A stretch of 41,561 nucleotides of DNA from a virus, in the IMG/VR virus record IMGVR_UViG_3300028800_002458, positions 1 through 41,561 of that record. One strand, written 5' to 3'. Below, piece after piece: positions 13,976 through 21,728 of the stretch. The stretch's first letter is position 1; each line of letters begins with the position of its first letter. The position numbers were made by a program, and so were the translations under genes. The notes under the pieces were generated by a model. It did no database searches, had not been told where the DNA came from, and worked only from the letters and a program-made list of their open reading frames with translations.

Positions 13976-14317
13976 ATGTACCTGATTTTCAGCAACGGAT
14001 TTATTCAGCCCGCCGAAGCGTTTGCCAATGACGACGCGCTGGATACCTTGGTGAAGGCCGCCGCGAAGCGCCGCTTTCCGGTTTGTGGGGTGCGCAGCGT
14101 GCGTTTTGTGGCTGGGGGCCTGCAGATCGAGTTCATTGATAGTCAGGGCACCAAGCTCGCCAAGCAGGCCACCGGGTGGCAAGCCACCGGCACGCGCACC
14201 CTGTATGCGCCGTTGCAGCCACGCGATGGCGTGTCACCCGCCGTATTGATTCACGCAGTAGCTTACGGGGACTACATGGTCGAGGACCAGCCCCGTGAGG
14301 GTGGTAAGGAAGGCTAA
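13976..14317 (+). CDS. Small protein of unknown function
   Basis: The protein has 113 residues, MYLIFSNGFIQPAEAFANDD onward, soluble and mixed alpha/beta. The ATG at 13976 is preferred to one at 13880 because GGGGAAC precedes it and the upstream extension is non-phage-like and AT-rich. It is the first gene after the promoter at 13805-13832. Its TAA stop is the first codon of the intergenic cassette TAACTTGTTAGGAG. Confidence 0.65.
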   Translation: MYLIFSNGFIQPAEAFANDDALDTLVKAAAKRRFPVCGVRSVRFVAGGLQIEFIDSQGTKLAKQATGWQATGTRTLYAPLQPRDGVSPAVLIHAVAYGDYMVEDQPREGGKEG

Positions 14318-14334
14318 CTTGTTAGGAGAACGTG

Positions 14335-14610
14335 ATGAAAACGAAGCTGATGTATGTGGTGCTGGTGCATGAGGACGGCTGTGACGCCTACGTGACGGTC
14401 GTCTGCTACACCAAGGAGCGGGCGCACGGCCGCGCGAAGCTGCGCGCCGAGGAGCTGCTGGCTCAGGAGCGCCGTGTCGTGGGTGACGCGAAAGCCGGTT
14501 ACACCATCGAGCAGCAAGGGGAGACGTGGCTGTTGAGCCTGCATGACGTGGGCGTGATCGCACGGGTGGAAGTGCAATCGGTGATGGTGGACGCTGGGGA
14601 GTCGTCATGA
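14335..14610 (+). CDS. Small protein of unknown function
   Basis: The protein has 91 residues with a beta-strand-rich start (KLMYVVLVHEDGCDAYVTVVCY), a helix (KAKLRAEELL-like) and more strands. The start is supported by the GTTAGGAGAACGTG cassette. It overlaps the next gene as ATGA at 14607-14610. No function is recognised. Confidence 0.7.
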   Translation: MKTKLMYVVLVHEDGCDAYVTVVCYTKERAHGRAKLRAEELLAQERRVVGDAKAGYTIEQQGETWLLSLHDVGVIARVEVQSVMVDAGESS

Positions 14611-14918
14611 ATACCTCAAGGCTCGATGATATGGAAGCGCGGGCCGTGAACCGCTTCGCCGACGCGGTATTTATCCAAGCCGGCGCGTGCAATCCCAGTG
14701 GTGTGGCGCGGGCGCTGGTACGTGCGATCAATGCGTGCCTGGACGAAAAGATGGACACCAACACCGTGCGCGCCGATCCGGCCGTGCGCTTGATTTGCCA
14801 CCAGTTGGCGTTTTTGCTGGGTGTACCCGAGATCGACGACGCACCCCTGGTCTATTGCCACTTGCTCGACTATTGCGAAGCGCATCAAGCCACCCCTCAA
14901 ACCGGGAGCCCCACATGA
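14607..14918 (+). CDS. Small helical protein
   Basis: The protein has 103 residues, helical, MNTSRLDDMEARAVNRFADA onward. It is coupled at both ends by ATGA overlaps with the previous and next genes. It contains several cysteines (GACNPS, NACLD, LICHQL, YCHLLDYCEA) without a clear zinc pattern. The function is unknown. Confidence 0.68.
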   Translation: MNTSRLDDMEARAVNRFADAVFIQAGACNPSGVARALVRAINACLDEKMDTNTVRADPAVRLICHQLAFLLGVPEIDDAPLVYCHLLDYCEAHQATPQTGSPT

Positions 14919-15400
14919 AAGAGCGTTCGATCGTACTGTATGACTGGCACGGCATGGAGCAGTTCGGCGTCAAGTATCTGACCGGCGAGAGCTGCCGCTA
15001 CGCGATGCGTGCGTTATGCGACCTGAACCAAGCGGGGCGCGAGTTGATGGTGGACTATTTTGGCCTGGGCGCGGGTCCCTTGGCGCGACCGTGGAACAGC
15101 AGCGTGAACGAGCAGCCCAGTGTCGCCAGCATCCTGCTGCATCGTGACAGCCTGCCGCAAATCGCGCAGTTCGCGCTGTTTCGTGCTGGTGCGCTGGCCG
15201 TGCTGATGGCCCAGCAACGCTGGGAGCAACACGGGCTATTCGAGAGCCAGCTGATTCTGGACTACACCGAGCTGATCGAGCGCCAGATCGCGCAAGACGG
15301 CAAGACCGATTACACCCTGGTGCGCAATTATGGGGCGGACACGAGCGCCCCGCACCTGGGCACGCGCATGCTGCATGCGATGAGCGGGCGCACGGTCTAA
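14915..15400 (+). CDS. Protein of unknown function
   Basis: The protein has 161 residues, MKERSIVLYDWHGMEQFGVKYL onward. The ATG overlaps the previous stop as ATGA and has GGGAG eight bases before it. The frame is open further upstream, but those codons lie in the preceding gene. The middle, SVASILLHRDSLPQIAQFALFRA, looks helical. No domain is recognised. Confidence 0.66.
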   Translation: MKERSIVLYDWHGMEQFGVKYLTGESCRYAMRALCDLNQAGRELMVDYFGLGAGPLARPWNSSVNEQPSVASILLHRDSLPQIAQFALFRAGALAVLMAQQRWEQHGLFESQLILDYTELIERQIAQDGKTDYTLVRNYGADTSAPHLGTRMLHAMSGRTV

Positions 15401-15404
15401 CGCG

Positions 15405-16076
15405 ATGTACACCAAACGCTCCGACGCGTCCATCAAGCAGATCACTGAGAGCCCGCAATGGACCTTGGCGACGCTGCAGGTGTATCTGTCCAAGGTGGGC
15501 GATGAGCGCGATCGGACTTACCAGCAGCGCTGGGAAGCATCGGAGGAAGCCACGGCCACGGCCTTGATCGCGGCCAAGGAAGCGGTGGCGATGGCGCTGC
15601 AAGCGCAAAAGGAAGCGGTAGCTACCGCATTCATTGCGCAAGAGAAAGCGGTAGCGGCGGCGCTCGCCTCGGCTGAGCGGGCCGTAACCAAAGCCGAGCA
15701 AGCGGCCGAGAAACGGTTTGATTCGGTCAATGAATTTCGCGCGCAGCTCTCGGATCAGGCGGGGACCTTTTTCCCGCGCGCCGAGTTTGATCGGGCCGCG
15801 TCGGCGATCAATGACAAGATCGAAGCGCGTGCTGCGTCGCAGACGGCCAAGATCGAAGCGGCGATCAAGACCCTGGAGGGGAAGATCGACGCCAATGGAT
15901 TGAAGATTGAAACGTCCGACAAGCATTTTGCCGGGCGCATTGAAGACCTGCGTAGCTCACGCGACACGAGCACGGGCAAGTCGAGTGGTTTGAATGCAGG
16001 TTGGATGTATCTGCTCGGGGCGCTCTCGCTGGTACAGGTGGGCGTCGCGCTGATGTTGTTGTTGTCCAAGCATTGA
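15405..16076 (+). CDS. Coiled-coil protein with C-terminal membrane anchor
   Basis: The protein has 223 residues. Residues about 45-105 are repeats of an eleven-residue Ala/Glu/Lys helix (ALIAAKEAVAMALQAQKEAVATAFIAQEKAV is read across 15560-15660 in pieces), followed by EKRFDSVNEFRAQLSDQAGTF, more coiled coil, and a single hydrophobic anchor near the end (WMYLLGALSLVQVGVALMLLL). This layout is widespread in phages and often lies near lysis or structural genes. A role is not established. It probably forms a long membrane-tethered helical rod. Confidence 0.75.
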   Translation: MYTKRSDASIKQITESPQWTLATLQVYLSKVGDERDRTYQQRWEASEEATATALIAAKEAVAMALQAQKEAVATAFIAQEKAVAAALASAERAVTKAEQAAEKRFDSVNEFRAQLSDQAGTFFPRAEFDRAASAINDKIEARAASQTAKIEAAIKTLEGKIDANGLKIETSDKHFAGRIEDLRSSRDTSTGKSSGLNAGWMYLLGALSLVQVGVALMLLLSKH

Positions 16077-16101
16077 CCTAATTAAATCCGGGGGTTTCAT
16101 C

Positions 16102-16308
16102 ATGACTTACAAACTGTTAGCTGTTCTCCTGTTGGCGGCTGTGGGCGCCACTAGCGCGTTCGCGTATGACAACGATCACCGCGACGTGGTGGTCGTTCAC
16201 CGTCACAACACTATGCAAATGCACCATAGCCGCCAGCGTGCCCACAACAATCGGCCCGTGCAGGTGTATCACGGCGACCAGCACCGGGACACCGTAATCG
16301 TGCATTGA
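16102..16308 (+). CDS. Secreted histidine-rich small protein
   Basis: The protein has 68 residues. MTYKLLAVLLLAAVGATSAFA is a Sec signal peptide with a likely cut after AFA. The mature peptide is very rich in His and Arg (HRHNTMQMHHSRQRAHNN and YHGDQHRDTVIVH). It could bind metal or anionic surface groups in the periplasm. GGGGG precedes the ATG. The function is unknown; a host-derived lysogenic conversion gene is possible. Confidence 0.65.
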   Translation: MTYKLLAVLLLAAVGATSAFAYDNDHRDVVVVHRHNTMQMHHSRQRAHNNRPVQVYHGDQHRDTVIVH

Positions 16309-16385
16309 GTCGAGCAAGCTAACCCGGCTACGAACCAGCGGGCGGTGTGCCCTGATGTTCGGGGCCACTGACGGAGGACGCCGTA

Positions 16386-16691
16386 ATGCAGAAGAATGCC
16401 CAACTCAAATTGCCCAGCGATTGGATCAACCCTTCGCAGCAGGCTGTGTTGCAAGGGTACGCCGGGGGGGAGTTCGCCTACCTGGCGCAGTGCCCCACCG
16501 AAGACGCGTACCGCGCCGAGCTGGATGTATGCGGGGATGCCTTGTTGAAGTTTTTGCTGTTGGAAATTTCGGCGCGTGAGGAGTGTGAGTCACGCGAGGA
16601 AGCGGTAGCGCGCATCGAGATCGCCACCCGCGATCTGATGTCGGTGACGGGCTACCTGCGCCGCGCTCCCGATTGGCGGGAACCGCGGTAA
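16386..16691 (+). CDS. Small protein of unknown function
   Basis: The protein has 101 residues, mostly helical, MQKNAQLKLPSDWINPSQQA onward, with a GYAGGEFAYLAQCPTEDAY stretch. A strong GGAGG lies before the ATG. It has no signal peptide or membrane span. The function is not recognised. Confidence 0.7.
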   Translation: MQKNAQLKLPSDWINPSQQAVLQGYAGGEFAYLAQCPTEDAYRAELDVCGDALLKFLLLEISAREECESREEAVARIEIATRDLMSVTGYLRRAPDWREPR

Positions 16692-16720
16692 TTGTTGGCT
16701 AACTTGTTAGGAGAAAGATC

Positions 16721-17146
16721 ATGAGTGCATGGGTCTGTAGTGAGCGTCATATCAACCTGATCGCGTCTTATGCTGCGGCCCACCAGTTGGTGGTGACGTG
16801 GCGTGACGAGACGATAGCCTGCGCGGTGTCACAGCAGCGCGTGGTTACCGTCCTGATGGAGGAGAACCACCGCTCGGTCAATCACCGCTACAGCGAGGAC
16901 GACCACGAGGCCATCACGTTCGAGGCGCTGGTCACCAGCGTGACCCCCGTCTTCATGCTCAAGCAGCTGGCGTGCTATGACTATCAGGCGTGCGAGTGTG
17001 ATGACTACGACGCGACGCTGGCCAAGGCCATCGTTGAGGCGTGCATCGCCGAGGTGTGCCGGCGGGCGGGGCGCACCGTAGAACAGATGCGTGGAGCGCG
17101 GAACTGCGGCAACGCGGAATGGCAAGCTGCACCGTGGGGGATCTGA
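16721..17146 (+). CDS. Conserved-type hypothetical protein
   Basis: The protein has 141 residues, with MSAWVCSERHINLIASYAA at the start, ENHRSVNHRYSED in the middle and LACYDYQACECDDYD later. This three-block pattern is typical of a family widely seen in phages and bacterial genomes with no known activity. The start is preceded by the TAACTTGTTAGGAGAAAGATC cassette (16700-16720), the clearest copy in this block. Confidence 0.78.
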   Translation: MSAWVCSERHINLIASYAAAHQLVVTWRDETIACAVSQQRVVTVLMEENHRSVNHRYSEDDHEAITFEALVTSVTPVFMLKQLACYDYQACECDDYDATLAKAIVEACIAEVCRRAGRTVEQMRGARNCGNAEWQAAPWGI

Positions 17147-17151
17147 TCAAT

Positions 17152-17256
17152 ATGGAGGACCATCAGTACCACGATTACAGCGACGAGGACCGCACTGAGA
17201 TGCGCCACCGCATTGCTGACCTGGAGCTGGTGTTTAGCATGGGGAGAACAGCATGA
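17152..17256 (+). CDS. Very small acidic protein
   Basis: The protein has 34 residues, MEDHQYHDYSDEDRTEMRHR onward, acidic and histidine-rich. GGGG precedes the ATG, and the stop overlaps the next start as ATGA. This tight coupling is the main reason to accept it. The function is unknown. Confidence 0.55.
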   Translation: MEDHQYHDYSDEDRTEMRHRIADLELVFSMGRTA

Positions 17257-17609
17257 TCGATATCGAAGCGCTTAAGAAAGAGTTGTTGATGTCGAAGATG
17301 ACGCACAACTTCACGTTCTCACGCGACGAGGTAATGCAACTGTTGGGCGGCCACGTCAAGGTGCTGGGGTCGCTGAGCAAACTCGCGCCGCTGACCAACG
17401 AGGATAAGGCGACCCTCCTACATATTGACGCGGCGCTCGGGGAGCTGGACGACGCGCTGGGCCGGCTCTCGGAGTCGAGCATGGCGCGGTTGGTCGAATG
17501 GACGCAAGACCACCCCAACGGCGGGGGCGGGGGGTTCGACACGACGCAATTGGTGTCGATGGCCAGGGAGGAGTTTGATGCTTTCATGCAGGCGTATCGG
17601 GAGAGTTAA
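17253..17609 (+). CDS. Helical protein, paralogue of the next gene
   Basis: The protein has 118 residues. Residues about 50-105 (ALGELDDALGRLSESSMARL, then a glycine-rich loop PNGGGGGFD) align with the next gene. GGGGAG lies before the ATG, which overlaps the preceding stop. It is soluble. The function is unknown. Confidence 0.7.
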   Translation: MIDIEALKKELLMSKMTHNFTFSRDEVMQLLGGHVKVLGSLSKLAPLTNEDKATLLHIDAALGELDDALGRLSESSMARLVEWTQDHPNGGGGGFDTTQLVSMAREEFDAFMQAYRES

Positions 17610-17612
17610 GTC

Positions 17613-18020
17613 ATGAACACCAACACACTGGCGCCCACTGATCGGGTGGCCGTCCAACAGATCGAGCAGGCATTCGTGGGCTTGGTTGACGCCCTGGACT
17701 TACTCTCTGAGCCGGGCATGGCGCTGCTGGCCCAATGGGCGCAGTTCCAGGAGGCACGGCCGGGTGGGGGTGGCGGCGCACTGCAATCGCTGCCGCTCGC
17801 GGTGAAGAATTTTGGCAGCTTCGTGCGGGGTATCGATTGGGGAGAAGCAGCGGCATTGGTCGCGCCCTTGACCGAGGCTGAGATCGCAATTTGGGTGTGC
17901 GATCGGATCGATAACGGCGACTGGGGACCGGAAGATATCCCCATGCGCTTAGCACGTTATGGCTTGATGGACCCGCAAATGTTCATCAACGAAATACGCG
18001 CGCGCATGGGAGGGGAGTAG
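17613..18020 (+). CDS. Helical protein, paralogue of the preceding gene
   Basis: The protein has 135 residues. The first half (IEQAFVGLVDALDLLSEPGM, then RPGGGGGAL) mirrors the preceding gene and implies tandem duplication. The second half (EAEIAIWVCDRIDNGDWGPE) is extra. GGGAG lies before the ATG. The function is unknown. Confidence 0.7.
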   Translation: MNTNTLAPTDRVAVQQIEQAFVGLVDALDLLSEPGMALLAQWAQFQEARPGGGGGALQSLPLAVKNFGSFVRGIDWGEAAALVAPLTEAEIAIWVCDRIDNGDWGPEDIPMRLARYGLMDPQMFINEIRARMGGE

Positions 18021-18144
18021 GCCGTGAGCCCCTAGGATAAATGTGAAGTACCCGTCTAATGGACGTTTTTCATTTGTTAATCTTCCTATACCATATTGTG
18101 GTCCTTCATTTAGGGACCCACCTTGTCGGATAACAGGACATACC
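18021..18144 (+). promoter_or_regulatory. Regulatory gap with weak terminator and hairpin
   Basis: CGTC-TAATG-GACG followed by TTTTT (18053-18070) may end the previous unit weakly. Downstream, TATACC (18087-18092) could be a -10 box but lacks a good -35. An imperfect GTGGTCC/GGACCCAC hairpin (about 18098-18121) precedes the ribosome site AGGA at 18135-18138. Together these suggest a new transcription start before the gene at 18145. Confidence 0.35.
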
Positions 18145-19407
18145 ATGGCGCATCCCTACCAGCAAACTCAGCAACGACAGAAGGCAAAGACCCCCACCAA
18201 ACCCAATGTAGTTTGGGACGACCGAGAAAAGCATTTGGTCGCACAGGCATCCTTTCGCATCTTGCTAGAGACCCCCAGCTTGTCGCAACTCACCGCGGTG
18301 ATGCGCGGCCAACTGCGCGCGCTACCGGAAAACCGCCACCGCGAGGTCAGCACCTTTGGCAAGTTCTCACCGTGGATCAAGCCGCTGTGGGAAGCGCTCG
18401 CTGCGGCTGAGCTAAAGGCACAAGGAGGCATCGCACCCGAGTCGACACCGGAGTCGGTAGTGGCACCCGAACCTAGCACTACGGTCGTGCCTGATGTGGT
18501 CGCTGAGCCTGCGCGTAAATTTCGCGGCATGATACCGGGGACCACGGTGGTGCGCTGGAAGACGGGTGAGCGTGACCTGTTAGGCCGTAAGGTGCATGCG
18601 CTGCGCAAGTCATTCCCGGATATGAGCCCGATCGACGCGCTGCGCAAGGCGATGGAGATCGAACTACCGGCGAATCGGCAACGCGAACTCACGCATTACG
18701 GCCTGGTCCGGGACTGGCTGGCACCGCTCCTCAAAGCGCTGGATGAGGCGGACGCCTTGGCCAAACAGCAGGCGAGAGAAGCGGCGGCGGCGGCGCGCGA
18801 AGCCCGACGTGTGGCCGAGCAAGCGACGCCCGAAGTCGAGGTGGTGGCTAAGCCCGCCGAAGCCTTGCAGGCTTACAGCGCGCCCTTATGGTCGGCCCCG
18901 ACGCACGCTGAGCCGGGCCTGGGCCTAGAGGCGATCATGCAATTGTTGGCCGAGCGCTTGGCGACCACCTTCGTGAGCGCGATTGAAGTGGCCTTGCGTC
19001 GCGTGATCACCGGGCAATTGGCGAACGTGCTGCCGGCGCTCGCTGCGGTCGCCCTACGTCCGGCGGTGGCCGTGCCGCCGCGCACTCGCCAGCCCCGCGT
19101 CACAGTGGTGGGGCTGTTGAATCAGCAGGAGGAAGACGTGCGGCGCGCCTTCGCGGGCGTGATTGACTTTGTGTTTGTCAAATCGCAGCAGACCGGCGGC
19201 AATGGCCACGGTGGCGCGGGCATGGTGACCAAGAGCGCGACCTCAGACCTGGTGATAGCGATGGTGGGTCACTGTGGCCACGATGTCGAGAGCCATTCTA
19301 AGTACCTCAAGGTGCCGTTTGAGCGGGTCAACGGCAGCGCGACCGGGCTCAAGCGCTGGTTGACTAACTGGTTAGCGGGGACACAGCCGCAAAGCGAAGC
19401 CGCATGA
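18145..19407 (+). CDS. Putative regulator: duplicated N-terminal domain plus DUF2325-like C-terminal domain
   Basis: The protein has 420 residues. Residues about 22-90 and 135-204 are two copies of one helical domain: LPENRHREVSTFGKFSPWIK in the first aligns with LPANRQRELTHYGLVRDWLA in the second. An Ala/Arg/Glu helix follows (about 205-230), then an amphipathic segment. Residues about 317-410 (RVTVVGLLNQQEEDVRRAF, SDLVIAMVGHCGHD, NGSATGLKRWLTNWL) have the Rossmann-like VGLL, D-LV and H-GH pattern I associate with DUF2325-type domains. The ATG at 18145 has AGGA six bases before it; an upstream GTG adds 34 poor residues. It ends in ATGA with the next gene. Confidence 0.7.
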   Translation: MAHPYQQTQQRQKAKTPTKPNVVWDDREKHLVAQASFRILLETPSLSQLTAVMRGQLRALPENRHREVSTFGKFSPWIKPLWEALAAAELKAQGGIAPESTPESVVAPEPSTTVVPDVVAEPARKFRGMIPGTTVVRWKTGERDLLGRKVHALRKSFPDMSPIDALRKAMEIELPANRQRELTHYGLVRDWLAPLLKALDEADALAKQQAREAAAAAREARRVAEQATPEVEVVAKPAEALQAYSAPLWSAPTHAEPGLGLEAIMQLLAERLATTFVSAIEVALRRVITGQLANVLPALAAVALRPAVAVPPRTRQPRVTVVGLLNQQEEDVRRAFAGVIDFVFVKSQQTGGNGHGGAGMVTKSATSDLVIAMVGHCGHDVESHSKYLKVPFERVNGSATGLKRWLTNWLAGTQPQSEAA

Positions 19408-19658
19408 GTGAGCCCGATCCCGACGATGACGGCGGCCTGGATGCCGCGATACGCGGGTTAGCGCGACTGCTGGCCCGCACGCTGCCGCGCGGCTATGGGT
19501 TCGGCCTGGTGCTGTTTGAGCACAACGACACCGAATTCGGGAGCGCGGCCTTCATGACGAACGTGCCCCGCGAAGACGCGATAGTGGTAATCAAAGAGCT
19601 GTTGGAGAGCATGGAAAGGGATAAATTTTCGCGGCGCTCGACGCAGCCCTTGCAGTAA
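19404..19658 (+). CDS. GYGF-type small protein, copy 1 of 3
   Basis: The protein has 84 residues. The core LARTLPRGYGFGLVLFEHND, then AAFMTNVPREDAIVVIKELLE, is shared with the genes at 19681 and 27947. The pattern is a helix, a strand, a beta hairpin and a terminal helix. It begins in an ATGA overlap with the putative regulator. Proteins of this type recur in phages; the function is unknown. Confidence 0.7.
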   Translation: MSEPDPDDDGGLDAAIRGLARLLARTLPRGYGFGLVLFEHNDTEFGSAAFMTNVPREDAIVVIKELLESMERDKFSRRSTQPLQ

Positions 19659-19680
19659 CCATAACGGAGAGCGAGGCCAT

Positions 19681-19926
19681 ATGAGTGATCACCAACCGCT
19701 TGAAGATGCCACGCACGAAGCAATGAACGACATCGCGTTGATGTTGGACAGTTTGACGCCCGAGGGGTACGGCTTCACGTTGCTGATGTTCAAGATGAAC
19801 GGTAAAGGCGACGGACGTATGAACTACATCAGCAACGCGAGCCGCGAGGATATGCTCGCGGCCCTCAAAGAGTTGGTGGCGAATTTTGAAGGGCGGGTGC
19901 AACACGCACCCAGCAGTAAGCAGTAG
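19681..19926 (+). CDS. GYGF-type small protein, copy 2 of 3
   Basis: The protein has 81 residues, with LDSLTPEGYGFTLLMFKMNG and then RMNYISNASREDMLAALKEL. It is the copy closest to the common phage form with MNYISNA and DM--A-KE. GGAG lies 11 bases before the ATG. It follows copy 1 by 22 bp, so the two arose by tandem duplication. Confidence 0.72.
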   Translation: MSDHQPLEDATHEAMNDIALMLDSLTPEGYGFTLLMFKMNGKGDGRMNYISNASREDMLAALKELVANFEGRVQHAPSSKQ

Positions 19927-19948
19927 AGGAACCGGGCAGGAGGGCGAC

Positions 19949-19964
19949 GCGCCCCGATGTCCGG
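19949..19964 (+). repeat. 16-bp element inverted relative to 23460-23475
   Basis: GCGCCCCGATGTCCGG is the exact reverse complement of the sequence at 23460-23475. Both lie in gaps immediately upstream of a stop/Shine-Dalgarno cassette, and both sit in local hairpins. Confidence 0.6.
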
Positions 19965-19965
19965 C

Positions 19966-19989
19966 TAACTGATTAGGAGAAAGATCATG
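19966..19989 (+). promoter_or_regulatory. Three-frame stop plus Shine-Dalgarno cassette (full copy)
   Basis: TAACTGATTAG has TAA, TGA and TAG at offsets 0, 4 and 8, one in each frame. It is joined to GGAGAAAGATC and the ATG at 19987. Other full three-frame copies are at 25947 and 27624. Confidence 0.8.
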
Positions 19990-20241
19990 AGCGCGAGTGT
20001 CCTGGCGGTAAGGGAAGCGGATAGAAAGGACGAGGCTGACAAGGGGTATCTGCTGATCGTCACGATGAGCAGTGGCCGTGTGTATCGCGGGGCTAGTCGG
20101 AGGTGCGAGGGGCGAGACGGCGCCCACGCGGTCGACACGCTGATATTGGAAGTGAACGAGCAGGATAAACATGGGCTAGAAAGTCGCACGCTTTACCTCA
20201 ACGAGCGGGCGATAGAGTGCGTTGAGGTTGAATACTACTGA
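19987..20241 (+). CDS. Small protein of unknown function
   Basis: The protein has 84 residues, mostly beta pattern (GYLLIVTMSSGRVYRGASRR, then LILEVNEQD and RTLYLNERAIECVEVEYY). It has no signal peptide. It is started by a full three-frame stop cassette, and its own TGA stop lies inside the next cassette (20236-20245). The function is unknown. Confidence 0.68.
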   Translation: MSASVLAVREADRKDEADKGYLLIVTMSSGRVYRGASRRCEGRDGAHAVDTLILEVNEQDKHGLESRTLYLNERAIECVEVEYY

Positions 20242-20255
20242 TTAGGAGAAGCGTC

Positions 20256-20477
20256 ATGAATGAGTATGTCGCGGATTACAGATGCAAGAATATCTACCTG
20301 CGGGCCACCGTGTATGCCGAGACGCGCTATGCGGCGCAGCAGCAGGCCGCTAAGCAGCTCAAGGCGAGGAAGTCCTGTGAGGTGTGGGTGGCACTGCGCG
20401 CGACCGAGGTGCCGATGGGCGAGGATGGCAAGCCGACCGGTCCCGGCACGCCGGTCGGCCATTGTGTAGTGGACTAG
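20256..20477 (+). CDS. Small protein of unknown function
   Basis: The protein has 73 residues, MNEYVADYRCKNIYLRATVY onward, with AQQQAAKQLKARKSCEVWVAL. The strand-helix-strand pattern is common in short phage proteins of no known function. The cassette ATTAGGAGAAGCGTC precedes the ATG. Confidence 0.68.
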   Translation: MNEYVADYRCKNIYLRATVYAETRYAAQQQAAKQLKARKSCEVWVALRATEVPMGEDGKPTGPGTPVGHCVVD

Positions 20478-20516
20478 GAGCACGCAGCACGTAGGTTAAC
20501 TGGCTAGGAGCACATC

Positions 20517-21191
20517 ATGGGTGAGCTTTTACAGGAACCGGAAACGGAGCACGACGAAGACGAACAAACCGAATTTAGCTTTGCCGAGTTGAGTCCCGAG
20601 GCGCAGGCGCGGGCCTTGGACAAGTATCGAGAGGGTGTATGGGAGGACTGGGAGCCGAGCGACGAGCTGGAGCACATGGCTGGGTGCCTGCGCCTGCTGG
20701 GTATCGATCTCGATACCTGCGACGTACCGCTGATGAATGGTAAGACGCGCAGCGAGCCGGACATTCATTACCGCCTCAGTTACTGCCAAGGCGATGGCGC
20801 GGCATTCACCGGCAATTGGAGCGCGAAAGACTTAAGGTTGGCGCAGCTGGCGGGGGAAGTCGCCGACGACGACGTGATACATCGCTACGGCGCGGAGCTG
20901 CTGGCGGTGTACTTGCGCTACCCCAAGGCGGAGTGCCGCATCGCCCGCGGGATGGGGTTGCTTAGTCTTAGTGTGGAAGTCGATCACGAGACGCTCGACC
21001 TGGATGAGGATGCGCACTGCGAGGAGATTGCCGATCTCGCTGAGCAACTGCAAGATATCTTTAGGGCGTGTGCCCAGTGGATATATGACCAGCTACGCGA
21101 CGAGGCGGACTATCAGACCAGCGATGAGAACTGCCGCGAGGGGATCGAGGCGAACGAGTATTTGTTTGACGGAGACGGGGATCGGCTATGA
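20517..21191 (+). CDS. Acidic conserved-type phage protein
   Basis: The protein has 224 residues and is very acidic at both ends. FSFAELSPEAQARALDKYRE (about 20-39) followed later by YCQGDGAAFTG (about 88-98) is the signature of a broad phage family sometimes labelled as an antitoxin-like protein; that label has no support I can see here, and no toxin partner is evident. TAACTGGCTAGGAGCACATC precedes the ATG. It ends in ATGA with the next gene. Confidence 0.75.
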   Translation: MGELLQEPETEHDEDEQTEFSFAELSPEAQARALDKYREGVWEDWEPSDELEHMAGCLRLLGIDLDTCDVPLMNGKTRSEPDIHYRLSYCQGDGAAFTGNWSAKDLRLAQLAGEVADDDVIHRYGAELLAVYLRYPKAECRIARGMGLLSLSVEVDHETLDLDEDAHCEEIADLAEQLQDIFRACAQWIYDQLRDEADYQTSDENCREGIEANEYLFDGDGDRL

Positions 21192-21445
21192 AAACCCTCA
21201 CCGTGATGCATGGCTCGACGCGCGCCGATGAGGTGCGCTACTACGAGATCGTGGCGGAGCCGGTTAGTTTGGATGTGGGCGAGGTGCATGTGCTATTGGG
21301 CGGGGCCTTGGTGGCCATCAAGAATGAGTGCGTCTATGCGGTATTCGATCAACAGTTGGGGCCGACCTTTTTTGAGCTGTGGGGCGGCTGCACCTTTCAC
21401 TTTGTTATACGGAGTTGGCCGCGTGAAGACACCGTTCCCACCTAA
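21188..21445 (+). CDS. Small protein of unknown function
   Basis: The protein has 85 residues, MKTLTVMHGSTRADEVRYYE onward, with beta-strand character. ATGA overlaps the preceding gene. Its last 23 bases overlap the start of the membrane-protein gene. The function is unknown. Confidence 0.62.
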   Translation: MKTLTVMHGSTRADEVRYYEIVAEPVSLDVGEVHVLLGGALVAIKNECVYAVFDQQLGPTFFELWGGCTFHFVIRSWPREDTVPT

Positions 21446-21728
21446 ACCGCCGCTCGTGCCGGACTATCTACTGGACCGTGGCACCGCGAGCCTGGTCAGC
21501 GCGTACCTGTTCGCCTTTTCGCTGAGCGGAGGGATGGCTATGTGGGCTGTCTATACGGACAGCCGGGTAATTCTGGCGGTAAACTGCGGCGCGCTGGCGA
21601 TCAACCTGATGTCAGGCGCCGACTTTGCGAGCTGGGTGTTCAAAGCGATCTGGTTGCAGGTTCGGATGCGACGCGTGTGGGAGCAATTACGGGCCGTGCA
21701 TGAGCGGCAGCAACGGGGGGGATCATGA
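21423..21728 (+). CDS. Small membrane protein, GTG start
   Basis: The protein has 101 residues with two hydrophobic segments (ASLVSAYLFAFSLSGGMAMW and VILAVNCGALAINLMSGADF), then a basic cytoplasmic helix (LQVRMRRVWEQLRAVHERQQ). The GTG at 21423 is chosen because CGGAGTTGGCCGC gives good spacing; the longer open frame upstream lies in a neighbour's shadow. It ends as ATGA with the next gene. Two spans suggest an inner-membrane role, perhaps holin-like or superinfection-related; this is speculative. Confidence 0.65.
   Translation: MKTPFPPKPPLVPDYLLDRGTASLVSAYLFAFSLSGGMAMWAVYTDSRVILAVNCGALAINLMSGADFASWVFKAIWLQVRMRRVWEQLRAVHERQQRGGS

Noticed and set aside
20517-21191. Antitoxin of a toxin-antitoxin pair
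   Set aside because: The label is sometimes given to this family, but there is no toxin-like partner beside the gene and no DNA-binding motif.
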